From assembly GCA_934747255.1 (NCBI GenBank), contig CAKVGH010000003.1, positions 1-64,000 on the forward strand: a stretch of 64,000 nt of DNA. The letters are read 5' to 3'. Made by a program: the position numbers and the translations under genes. Origin of the DNA: an uncultured Clostridia bacterium. Lineage in GTDB: Bacteria; Bacillota; Clostridia; Christensenellales; UBA1242. The notes under the pieces are model-generated. The model saw only the letters and a program-made list of their open reading frames with translations. It was not told the DNA's origin and did not search any database. The first letter of the stretch is position 1. The number at the start of each line of letters is the position of its first letter. Positions 8,419 through 16,015 of the stretch are shown here, piece after piece.

Positions 8419-8737
8419 ATTTACTATAACTGTTTTTTTGAACTGGTACTTAAACAAACTAAATACCTGTTAGTATTAGACCATTTTGTCTTGAAAAAAA
8501 TATTTTGCATAGTTGTAAAGACAAAAAGCTTAACATTATAACAAACAAAGCATTTGAAAAATAGTGCTTTTTTAATGTAAAAATTTGGCGGTGGAAATTA
8601 CTCTAATTAAAAAAATGTGTTGCAATTAAACAAAAATATTTCGTAGTCCATATACAAAATAGTTAATAGGAGTAGTTGTTATGTTTTTTAAGAATAAATG
8701 AAATAATTTTGGCACTCAACATTGATATTTTGAAAAA
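8419..8737. other. Intergenic region before the UmuC-like gene
   Basis: A+T-rich. Holds a six-codon minigene at 8681-8701 (ATG TTT TTT AAG AAT AAA TGA) preceded by an AGGAG ribosome binding site, which may be a leader peptide or a decayed start of the next gene. No recognisable SOS box (CGAAC-N4-GTTCG) was found. Confidence 0.4.
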
Positions 8738-10063
8738 ATGGCTATAAACTATTTTAGTATGGAGAGTTGTTGCCAAATGGAAAGCAGGGGAAATATAGAA
8801 AACAGAATATATTTTTGCATAGACCTAAAAACCTTTTTTGCATCAGTTGAGTGTGTCGAACGGAGTTTAGACCCGTTTAAGACTAATTTAGTTGTTTGTG
8901 ACCCATCTCGTGGAAAAGGTGGTATTTGTCTTGCAATCACTCCTGTGTTAAAAAATTTAGGCATAAGAAATCGTTGTCGTATTTACGAAATTCCACAGGG
9001 AGTGGAGTATATAGTTGCGATACCACGAATGAAAAAATATATGGAGTATTCGGCAAAAGTTTATTCTTGCTATCTAAAATTTGTGTCCAGCAAAGATATT
9101 CATCCTTATTCGATTGATGAAATGTTTTTAGATGTAACTGACTATCTAAAAACTTACAAAATGAGTCCTAAAAAATTGGCACAAAAAATTTTGGACGAAG
9201 TTTTTTTGCAAACTGGCTTAACGGCGACTTGTGGAATTGGCTCTAATTTGTTTTTAGCAAAAGTGGCACTTGATATTTCGGCAAAGCATAACAAAGAAAA
9301 TATTGCTTATTTAACGCAAGACTTATTCAAAAAAACTTTATGGGAACATACGCCCCTTACTGATTTTTGGCAAATAGGAAAAGGTACGGAAAAACGACTT
9401 TCAAAACTCGGTATTCACACATTAAAACAAGTGGCAGAATGTGACAAACAAATTTTATTCAAAGAGTTTGGAGTGAATGCACAATTTTTGATTGACCACG
9501 CAAACGGCTATGAGCCTACTACGATTGAAGAAATAAAAATGTACAAACCCAAAAATCAATCCGTGTCACATAGTCAAATTTTGTTTGAAGATTACACTTA
9601 CGACAAAACCGAAATTGTCGTAACAGAAATGGTTGATGTTTTAAGTTTAAGACTTATTGAAAGCAAAAAAATTTGTGGTGTGGTGGGGCTTACTATTGGG
9701 TACTCAAAAAATCAAATTGAGCCGACAGGTGCTAGTGAAAAATTAGAAATTCACACAAATGTATTTTCGGTGTTAAAAGAAAAAATTTTGAAAATTTATC
9801 AAAAAACCACTAAAAAAGATGCTTTAATACGCAAAATTTCAATATTTTTTGGAGAATTACAAGATGAAACTGATGAAAATGTTAATTTGCTTGTTAGCAA
9901 ACAGAGTTTAGAAAAAGAACGAAAAGTTCAGCGTGTAATGAATTATATAAAACAAAAATTTGGCAAAAATTCTATTATGCGTGGAACGAGTTTGAAACAA
10001 GGTGCTACACAGAAATTAAGGAATAAACTAATCGGGGGTCACAATAGTGGGGAAGAAGATTGA
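8738..10063 (+). CDS. Y-family DNA polymerase, UmuC/DinB-like
   Basis: Error-prone translesion polymerase. FCIDLKTFFASVECVERSLD carries the first metal-binding Asp, and YSIDEMFLDVT the SxDE catalytic pair; TATCGIGSNLFLAKVA is the family's palm/finger block, and LTDFWQIGKGTEKRLSKLGI is the HhH thumb. Length 441 fits the Gram-positive UvrX/YqjW-type UmuC. The first 25 residues before the conserved domain are poorly supported and the true start may be ATG 8759 or 8777. Overlaps the YolD-like gene by 17 bases, the standard SOS mutagenesis pair of Bacillota. Confidence 0.9.
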   Translation: MAINYFSMESCCQMESRGNIENRIYFCIDLKTFFASVECVERSLDPFKTNLVVCDPSRGKGGICLAITPVLKNLGIRNRCRIYEIPQGVEYIVAIPRMKKYMEYSAKVYSCYLKFVSSKDIHPYSIDEMFLDVTDYLKTYKMSPKKLAQKILDEVFLQTGLTATCGIGSNLFLAKVALDISAKHNKENIAYLTQDLFKKTLWEHTPLTDFWQIGKGTEKRLSKLGIHTLKQVAECDKQILFKEFGVNAQFLIDHANGYEPTTIEEIKMYKPKNQSVSHSQILFEDYTYDKTEIVVTEMVDVLSLRLIESKKICGVVGLTIGYSKNQIEPTGASEKLEIHTNVFSVLKEKILKIYQKTTKKDALIRKISIFFGELQDETDENVNLLVSKQSLEKERKVQRVMNYIKQKFGKNSIMRGTSLKQGATQKLRNKLIGGHNSGEED

Positions 10064-10370
10064 CGAACTTGAAAGAGCAAAAATTTTTATGCCGTTTGAC
10101 GCACTTCAAGGATTAAGGCAAGAGTTATCTTCGCAAGATGTTTTTATAGAAAAGCAAGTCGATTTAATGGACGAGCAACTTGATGAATTGAATAAAATTT
10201 TGAGCCAAATAAAAAAGCATGATATGATTAAAATCACTTATTACGATGGTGAAAAATATCAATCGTTAGAAGGACAAGTGAAAAATATTGACGCTATCAA
10301 CCAAACAATATTAGTGGAAAATTTGCTAGTAAGTTTTGAAAAAATCTTGTCAATAGAAAAGTTAAAATAG
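10047..10370 (+). CDS. YolD-like family protein
   Basis: 107 residues, GTG start with GGGGG about 9 bases upstream, overlapping the end of the polymerase gene. The N-terminus ERAKIFMPFDALQGLRQEL matches the RAKxFxPFxALxG signature of YolD-like proteins, which travel with UvrX/UmuC-type polymerases and are thought to act like UmuD in translesion synthesis. The C-terminal half (KITYYDGEKYQSLEGQVKNI) is the usual small beta domain. A terminator follows. Confidence 0.85.
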   Translation: MGKKIDELERAKIFMPFDALQGLRQELSSQDVFIEKQVDLMDEQLDELNKILSQIKKHDMIKITYYDGEKYQSLEGQVKNIDAINQTILVENLLVSFEKILSIEKLK

Positions 10371-10398
10371 AGTACGCTTATTTAAGGCGTATTTTTTA
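10371..10398 (+). terminator. Intrinsic terminator after YolD-like gene
   Basis: TACGC / GCGTA stem with A:T extension in the loop and a T6 tract. Confidence 0.75.
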
Positions 10399-10402
10399 TA
10401 TG

Positions 10403-10422
10403 TTTAGTAAACTTTTACTAAA
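10403..10422. promoter_or_regulatory. Perfect 9-2-9 palindrome upstream of tyrS
   Basis: TTTAGTAAA-CT-TTTACTAAA, located 6 bases upstream of the probable tyrS -35 box (TTTACA at 10429, TATCTT at 10452, 17-base spacer). Not followed by a T-run, so unlikely to be a terminator; its size and position suit a dimeric regulator site. No T-box leader fits in the remaining space. Confidence 0.45.
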
Positions 10423-10485
10423 AGTTGCTTTACAAAAATTTGTATGTGTGCTATCTTGAATTAAGAAAAATTAAGGAGTTACTTT

Positions 10486-11730
10486 ATGAAAACAGACAAG
10501 AATTTATACAACACTCTAAAAGAGCGTGGCTTACTATATCAATGCACTGATGAAGAAAAGTTAAAAGCAATGTTAGAAAGTGGTACGCCAATTACATTAT
10601 ATGAAGGAAGTGACCCAACGGCAGATAGTTTGCATATTGGACATTGTATTCCATATTGCATTTTAAGGCGTTTTCAAAAAGCAGGCCATAAGGTTTTAGT
10701 TTTAATGGGCGGGGCGACTGCAAGTATTGGCGACCCTAGTGGCAGAACAGAACTAAGAAAAATGCTAGACAAGGACACAATCAATCATAATATTGCAAAA
10801 ATAAAAGAAACATTAAAAACTTTCTTGGATTTTGATGGCGATAATCCAGCAGTAATAGTTAATAATGCAGATTGGTTTAATGATATTAACTATATAGATT
10901 TTATGAGAGAGATTGGTGTGCATTTTAATGTAAATAAAATGCTATCTAGTCAAATTTATGATAACCGAATGAACGAAGGCGGACTCACATTTTTTGAAAT
11001 GGGTTATATGCTGATGCAGGCTTACGATTTTGTTCATCTCAACAGAGAATATGGTTGTACTTTACAATATGGCGGTGGTGACCAATGGGCAAATGTTGTT
11101 GCGGGCGTGGAACTTCAACGAAAGTTAAATTTCCAAAATAACACAAATATTGAACTTGTTGGAGCAACAAATCCACTACTTTTAACACCAGAAGGCAAAA
11201 AAATGGGCAAGACCGAAAAGGGCGCTATTTGGATTGATAAAGATAAAATTTCGGCTTACGACTTCTATCAAGGCGTGTACCAAACACCAGATGCTTGCGT
11301 CAGAATGATGTTTGCACTCTTTACAGATATTCCAATGCCAGAAGTTGACGAAATGATAAAGCAAGATATTGTTAGTGCTAAAAAGAGATTGTCGTTTGAA
11401 ATTACCAAGTTTGTGCGTGGCGAAGAAGATGCAATAAAAGCACAGGAAGCATCACAAGCATTGTTTAGTGGTATGGGCGATTTGGAAAATGCTCCAAAAT
11501 ACGAACTCGCAAAACAAGATTTGCCAGTTAAACTTGCCGATTTGTTGAATGATAGCGGTCTAGTAAAAAGTAAGCAAGAAGCAAGGCGTATGTGCGAACA
11601 AGGTGCAATTTCGCTTGACGGAGAAGTGGTTAAAGATTTTGGCTATCAAATTACAGAAAGTCATTTTAACAACGGCTACTTTATTCTTAAAAAAGGCAAA
11701 AAAGGTTTTGTAAAGGTAATATTAAAATAA
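10486..11730 (+). CDS. tyrS: Tyrosyl-tRNA synthetase
   Basis: Class I synthetase charging tRNA-Tyr. HIGH motif at 50-53 (SLHIGHCIPY), tyrosine-binding block QYGGGDQWANVVAG at 194-207, KMSKS-equivalent KMGKT at 239-243, and a C-terminal S4 RNA-binding domain (KSKQEARRMCEQGAISLDGE). 414 residues is normal for the bacterial TyrRS of Bacillota/E. coli type. AAGGAG precedes the ATG. Unlike many Bacillota tyrS genes it has only a 115-base upstream region, too short for a T-box. Confidence 0.97.
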   Translation: MKTDKNLYNTLKERGLLYQCTDEEKLKAMLESGTPITLYEGSDPTADSLHIGHCIPYCILRRFQKAGHKVLVLMGGATASIGDPSGRTELRKMLDKDTINHNIAKIKETLKTFLDFDGDNPAVIVNNADWFNDINYIDFMREIGVHFNVNKMLSSQIYDNRMNEGGLTFFEMGYMLMQAYDFVHLNREYGCTLQYGGGDQWANVVAGVELQRKLNFQNNTNIELVGATNPLLLTPEGKKMGKTEKGAIWIDKDKISAYDFYQGVYQTPDACVRMMFALFTDIPMPEVDEMIKQDIVSAKKRLSFEITKFVRGEEDAIKAQEASQALFSGMGDLENAPKYELAKQDLPVKLADLLNDSGLVKSKQEARRMCEQGAISLDGEVVKDFGYQITESHFNNGYFILKKGKKGFVKVILK

Positions 11731-11732
11731 TA

Positions 11733-11765
11733 AAAAAAGCGGAGAAAATTATCTCTGCTTTTTTA
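11733..11765 (+). terminator. tyrS terminator
   Basis: AAAAAGCGGAGA pairs with TCTCTGCTTTTT (one G:U) followed by T-run. Confidence 0.85.
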
Positions 11766-11974
11766 ATGTGTAAATATAAAGATGTAAAATATAGCAAAAC
11801 AATATGAATTTGAAATTTTTTGTAAATTAGTTGCCTTGACAAATACTAAATTTTGCTTTTGTATAGAAACAAACAAATAATAAAATATATAAATTAAAAG
11901 TAAATACTTTGAATAGTGAGAATTGTTGTATAGTTAAATCAAAGCAATAAGTAAAAAACTCAGTCTATGCCTTT

Positions 11975-12016
11975 TTATAAAAAACAACTACCTACAATCA
12001 AGATTGCTAGTAGTTG
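11975..12016 (-). terminator. Terminator of tRNA-Asn
   Basis: On the minus strand CAACTAC...GTAGTTG with an inner CAATC/GATTG helix, followed by a T6 tract. It lies 11 bases past the tRNA 3' end. Confidence 0.75.
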
Positions 12017-12026
12017 CACATAGTAT

Positions 12027-12101
<75 letters not shown>

Positions 12102-12140
12102 ATATGGTGTTTGTTTTAGGTTTTTACCAAAAACAAATAA

Positions 12141-12169
12141 ATATTAACATTATAAAATGACTTTGTCAA
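12141..12169 (-). promoter_or_regulatory. Promoter of tRNA-Asn
   Basis: On the minus strand TTGACA (12164-12169), 17-base spacer, TAATAT (12141-12146), 40 bases before the tRNA. Confidence 0.65.
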
Positions 12170-12526
12170 GCATTGTTACAAAAAAAATTTAATTTTTTAT
12201 AATAGACTATAATCATTTTTAATGTTATATAAAAGTCATTAAAAAATCATTGTGTTGGTATGACAAAAAAATAAATAAGTTTTTAGTTTTACCAATATTT
12301 GCAATATGACCATAGATATGCCAATAAAGCAATTTTGATTTCAATTTAAGATATTATAGTTTAATAAAAAACGAAGACAAAATTTGTAAATTTTTCTTTT
12401 CAAATAATATGTAACACAATGTAATAGTAATTTTTTTGATATGAACTATACTTACCATTTTATACAATGTTTTATATTTTTTTGAATTTTTCACGTTAAA
12501 GCTAAATAAAGCAAAAATTTTTGATA
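12170..12526. other. Gene-free A+T-rich region
   Basis: No frame with a ribosome binding site, no tRNA and no strong hairpin was seen in this stretch. It separates the tRNA-Asn from the accessory block and could be the boundary of an inserted segment, but no repeat or att-like duplication of the tRNA end was found. Confidence 0.4.
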
Positions 12527-12555
12527 TTGACAAACAAATTGCATTGTGATAAAAT
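12527..12555 (+). promoter_or_regulatory. Sigma-A promoter of small membrane protein A
   Basis: TTGACA (12527), 17-base spacer, TAAAAT (12550). Confidence 0.75.
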
Positions 12556-12606
12556 AAAACAAATTACAAAAATGTGTGTACAATAAAAAATTTAATAGGA
12601 GATAAA

Positions 12607-12915
12607 ATGAAAAAAAATAAAAATTTAGTTACAGAAGAAGATTTTTGTTATACATCTTTATCGCAAGAAAAAATGGATTTGTTTAACAAGCAAAATATAG
12701 AACCAGCAAAAGAAGCAGTGGAAGCTGTTATTAAATCTAAAAAGAGAATTAACAAAATTATTTTAACCATAGGACTCGTTTTGGGAACTATTTTTACCAT
12801 TAAAGGTGTGAGTGCGATTTATCTTAAAGATTGTCCACCTCCACAAGACAAAACCGCTGAGCCAATGGAAGTTTGTCCAGACCCAGAACCAGAAGAAGAG
12901 TTGGAACTTTTATAG
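12607..12915 (+). CDS. Small single-pass membrane protein with acidic CP-rich tail (A)
   Basis: 102 residues. A Lys-rich N-terminal region of about 57 residues, a transmembrane helix around 58-78 (IILTIGLVLGTIFTIKGVSA), then a short acidic, proline- and cysteine-rich tail (DCPPPQ, CPDPEPEEELELL at the C-terminus). ATG 12607 is chosen because AGGAG lies just before it; an upstream in-frame ATG at 12574 lacks this. It has its own promoter and terminator. The next gene encodes a protein of the same design. No known family recognised. Confidence 0.75.
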   Translation: MKKNKNLVTEEDFCYTSLSQEKMDLFNKQNIEPAKEAVEAVIKSKKRINKIILTIGLVLGTIFTIKGVSAIYLKDCPPPQDKTAEPMEVCPDPEPEEELELL

Positions 12916-12922
12916 TCAAATA

Positions 12923-12956
12923 ACAAAAATCTATCAAACTATGGTAGATTTTTTGT
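12923..12956 (+). terminator. Terminator of small membrane protein A
   Basis: AAAAATCTATC / GGTAGATTTTT stem (one G:U) with a T6 tract. Confidence 0.75.
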
Positions 12957-13025
12957 TTATTACAAAGATAGAGAATAAGCTGTGATTAAAAATTATAGAA
13001 AGACATAAAACAAAAAAATTTGGTA

Positions 13026-13054
13026 TTGACAGTAGCAAAATTATGATGTATAAT
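13026..13054 (+). promoter_or_regulatory. Consensus sigma-A promoter of small membrane protein B
   Basis: Perfect TTGACA (13026) and TATAAT (13049) with a 17-base spacer: expected to be strongly transcribed. Confidence 0.85.
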
Positions 13055-13080
13055 CATTCTACAATTTAAGGGGTGAAAAA

Positions 13081-13413
13081 ATGAGCAACTATACAAGTGA
13101 TAATAAAAAAGTTACTTCTACAGAGATTTCAAATTACTCAACTGATATTGAAAAATTATCAAAACAAATTAAAAGTCAACCATTTCAAAAACCATTAAAA
13201 CCAATTATTAAAAAGTGTAAAAAATTTTTGAAATTTGCTCTTTGTGGTGTGCTTTACCTATTAACAGCAAATGCTTTTTCGCTTATTCCACAAGACCCAA
13301 ATGCTATTGTTTACATTAACGATGGTGGCGCTCAACCTTGTCCAGATGATGAAAATAGTCATATTGACTATCCAGAAGAAACTATCGAAGATGATGAAAT
13401 TTTGCTTCCATAG
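13081..13413 (+). CDS. Small single-pass membrane protein with acidic CP-rich tail (B)
   Basis: 110 residues with the same layout as protein A: about 60 hydrophilic basic residues, a hydrophobic segment (FLKFALCGVLYLLTANAFSL, about 59-78), and an acidic tail with PCPDDEN and ending ETIEDDEILLP. GGGG lies 6 bases before the ATG. Own consensus promoter and own terminator, so expressed independently of the methyltransferase downstream. Probably paralogous to A although identity is low; function unknown. Confidence 0.72.
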   Translation: MSNYTSDNKKVTSTEISNYSTDIEKLSKQIKSQPFQKPLKPIIKKCKKFLKFALCGVLYLLTANAFSLIPQDPNAIVYINDGGAQPCPDDENSHIDYPEETIEDDEILLP

Positions 13414-13427
13414 TGATTAAATTTGAT

Positions 13428-13457
13428 TAAAACGAACTAAATTGGTTCGTTTTTTAT
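13428..13457 (+). terminator. Terminator of small membrane protein B
   Basis: AAAACGAAC / GTTCGTTTT stem with T-run. Confidence 0.8.
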
Positions 13458-13626
13458 TGTTTATTGAAAATTGTTTAGAGTTAAAATTTAATAATTAAAA
13501 CTTTTTAACAGTGTTAATTTACAAATTAAAAAATATAGAGTTTGATAAATTTATTTTTTAGTTATTAAAAAACATGGTATTATATAATTAACTTTGAAAA
13601 CACACTTTATGGTGTAGGAGATAGAA

Positions 13627-14574
13627 ATGAAAGCGGAAAGAAACAAAACTATTGATATTGATATAAATCAAGGGAAAAGTTACTTGCAAAGATGTATGAA
13701 TTTAAAAGACAAAGTAATTAACTATAACAGAATTTTAGATAGGACAATTATTGGCGACACATTTGATGTTCTTAAAAAAATGCCAACAAACTTTGTTGAT
13801 TTGGCTATTGTTGACCCGCCGTATAATTTGGATAAAGATTTTAATGGCAACAAATTTAAAAAAACAAGTGATGAATTATATGCTGAATATACCGAAAAGT
13901 GGTTGAATGATATTATTCCTTTGTTAAAAAAAAATGCTTCAATTTATGTGTGCTGTGATTGGCAATCAAGTCCAGTTATTGGAATGACATTAAAAAAATA
14001 TTTTCATATCCAAAATCGTATAACTTGGCAACGAGAAAAAGGTCGTGGAGCCAAATCAAATTGGAAAAATGGTATGGAAGATATTTGGTTTGCAACAATG
14101 TCGAATAAGTATACATTTAATGTGGAAGATGTAAAGATTAGAAGAAAGGTTATTGCTCCTTATAGGAATAATGGACAGCCAAAAGATTGGGAAGAAACAG
14201 AAGACGGAAATTTTAGAAATACTTACCCATCAAATTTTTGGGATGATATTTCTGTTCCATACTGGTCTATGCCTGAAAACACTGCTCATCCAACGCAGAA
14301 ACCAGAAAAATTACTTGCTAAACTAATTTTGGCAAGTTCTAATAAAGGAGATGTTGTTTTTGACCCATTTTTAGGTTCGGGCACAACATCTGTTGTGGCG
14401 AAAAAACTTGGTAGACATTTTGTTGGAATTGAACAAAACAAACAATATTGTGTTTGGGCGCAAATGCGAATAGAGATGGCGGAAGATGATGATTCAATTC
14501 AAGGTTATACAAACGGCATTTTCTGGGAACGAAATACAAATGCTCTACAAAAAAAAGTAAAGGAGAAAAGGTAG
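13627..14574 (+). CDS. Type II DNA methyltransferase, beta class (N6-adenine or N4-cytosine)
   Basis: 315 residues. Catalytic motif IV DPPYNL at 63-68 lies N-terminal and the S-adenosylmethionine motif I DPFLGSGTT at 246-254 C-terminal, the beta-class order; HPTQKP at 221-226 is motif X. DPPY favours N6-adenine methylation. The target recognition region is roughly 100-215. TAGGAGAT precedes the ATG. A second gene follows 16 bases downstream and reads as its cognate restriction enzyme. Recognition sequence cannot be inferred from sequence alone. Confidence 0.92.
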   Translation: MKAERNKTIDIDINQGKSYLQRCMNLKDKVINYNRILDRTIIGDTFDVLKKMPTNFVDLAIVDPPYNLDKDFNGNKFKKTSDELYAEYTEKWLNDIIPLLKKNASIYVCCDWQSSPVIGMTLKKYFHIQNRITWQREKGRGAKSNWKNGMEDIWFATMSNKYTFNVEDVKIRRKVIAPYRNNGQPKDWEETEDGNFRNTYPSNFWDDISVPYWSMPENTAHPTQKPEKLLAKLILASSNKGDVVFDPFLGSGTTSVVAKKLGRHFVGIEQNKQYCVWAQMRIEMAEDDDSIQGYTNGIFWERNTNALQKKVKEKR

Positions 14575-14590
14575 TTTTACTTTAATAAAA

Positions 14591-15754
14591 ATGTACAATT
14601 ATAAATTAATAAACGAATTGATAAAAGATATTAAAAACCTAAATGGTGTTAGTAACAAGCAAACTGTAATTAGTGAAATTCAAAAGAAGTTTTCGCTGGT
14701 TAAAGACAGGAGTGTTTTTTACTGCGATGACTTTGCAATTCGATTTAGTCAGTCTAAATCAAAAAATATGGCAAATACTGTTTTATCACTATCAAAGTTG
14801 CAAAAATATGATGATAGACCTTTTATAGTTTGCATAGTTTCGAGTAGGCAAAATTATTTATTATTGGCAAATACAACATTTTTGAAAAGAATAAGTCATT
14901 CTTCAATGCAGTTAAGGGAAGACAATATTAAAGGAAGTTTTAATGGTAGTGACATTTTAACACTGTTTAACGGAATACAAAATTCACCTGAAAACTTTGA
15001 AGAACTTTTTTCCATTCATAAGGAATATTCTTTTGAAGATAATTTGAAAAGGCTTGTTGAAAGTACCAATAACATTGTTGGCAAAAATCAAAGATTTTTA
15101 GTGAACAATGATAACATAAAAATTCTAGAAAATTCCGTTGATAGAGCGGTTAGTTTTGCAAATTCCAATGATTATATAACTTTGAAAAATGATTTAGACA
15201 ACAGAGTTAAAAAAGTTCAAAACGAAATTGCTATTGCGATGCTAATTGACAACGTTAATATTAGGGGCAGAGTGGTTGAGTATTTAATTACTAATGATGG
15301 TTCAAGTTTGAAAGAGCAGATAATCAACTCATTGAATAATAGTCAGCCTTTGCCTAATTTTACTACCAAAGATGGTCTTGGCGATTACGAAAAAAATTTT
15401 GATTTATTTTACACACAAACAGACATAAAAACAAAAGTAATGTATCTGTCTGGAAATCCCAAAGCATATAACATTGATAAATTATTAGAATTTTTGTCAG
15501 TTGATAAAAGCGTTTATTTAATTTATATTTTAGGTATGGACGAAAATAAAAAAATGGTTTCAAGATTGTGTTCAATATACGATGAAAATTTAATTGATGG
15601 CACTAATATTTATAATCACTGGGCGGGTAGGGCAACTCGTGGTGTTACTCAATTTATTGGAAAAAAACTTGAAAATATATTAAAAAATCAAGAAAAAACA
15701 CAAATTGATATTAAAAAAGCAAAAGAATTTTTGAAAAAGTTAATTGAAATATAG
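14591..15754 (+). CDS. Probable type II restriction endonuclease partner
   Basis: 387 residues, no close family recalled. Two features fit a PD-(D/E)XK nuclease: NIRGRVVEYLI (223-233), the RGxxxE helix often placed ahead of the catalytic core of type II enzymes, and FDLFYTQTDIKTK (270-282), giving D271 and a D278-x-K280 catalytic pair. The gene lies 16 bases after the methyltransferase stop codon and without a good ribosome binding site, which suggests coupling and low expression of the nuclease. Assignment rests on position plus these motifs. Confidence 0.75.
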   Translation: MYNYKLINELIKDIKNLNGVSNKQTVISEIQKKFSLVKDRSVFYCDDFAIRFSQSKSKNMANTVLSLSKLQKYDDRPFIVCIVSSRQNYLLLANTTFLKRISHSSMQLREDNIKGSFNGSDILTLFNGIQNSPENFEELFSIHKEYSFEDNLKRLVESTNNIVGKNQRFLVNNDNIKILENSVDRAVSFANSNDYITLKNDLDNRVKKVQNEIAIAMLIDNVNIRGRVVEYLITNDGSSLKEQIINSLNNSQPLPNFTTKDGLGDYEKNFDLFYTQTDIKTKVMYLSGNPKAYNIDKLLEFLSVDKSVYLIYILGMDENKKMVSRLCSIYDENLIDGTNIYNHWAGRATRGVTQFIGKKLENILKNQEKTQIDIKKAKEFLKKLIEI

Positions 15755-15785
15755 TTTTACATAAAAGGTAATTTAATTTTTGTTA

Positions 15786-15812
15786 TTAGTAAAAGATTTT
15801 TACTATTTTTGT
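15786..15812 (+). terminator. A+T-rich terminator after the restriction endonuclease gene
   Basis: TAGTAAAA-GAT-TTTTACTA stem followed by T5. Confidence 0.6.
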
Positions 15813-15952
15813 AAAAATTATTTGACATTTGTTTGAAATGAATGTTTATTACAAGCAAAAGTAATTTTTGCTAGTTTTTGGCATTTTGTGATTAAATAAA
15901 TGTCTTTTTTTGTAAATGTTATAAATATAGAATATATTTTTAAGATTGTATA

Positions 15953-15981
15953 TTGACAAGTTTTTTGCAGTGTTGTATAAT
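15953..15981 (+). promoter_or_regulatory. Consensus sigma-A promoter of the GLUG-repeat protein gene
   Basis: TTGACA (15953) and TATAAT (15976), 17-base spacer; transcription should start about 28 bases before the ATG. Confidence 0.85.
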
Positions 15982-16015
15982 GTGAGCAAATTAAGAAATA
16001 TTGGAGAAAAATAAA

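Noticed and set aside
8681..8701. Six-codon minigene with good ribosome binding site before the UmuC-like gene
   Set aside because: Too short to support as a gene; kept only as a note on the intergenic region.
10371..10485. T-box riboswitch upstream of tyrS
   Set aside because: Interval is too short and lacks a T-box sequence and antiterminator fold.
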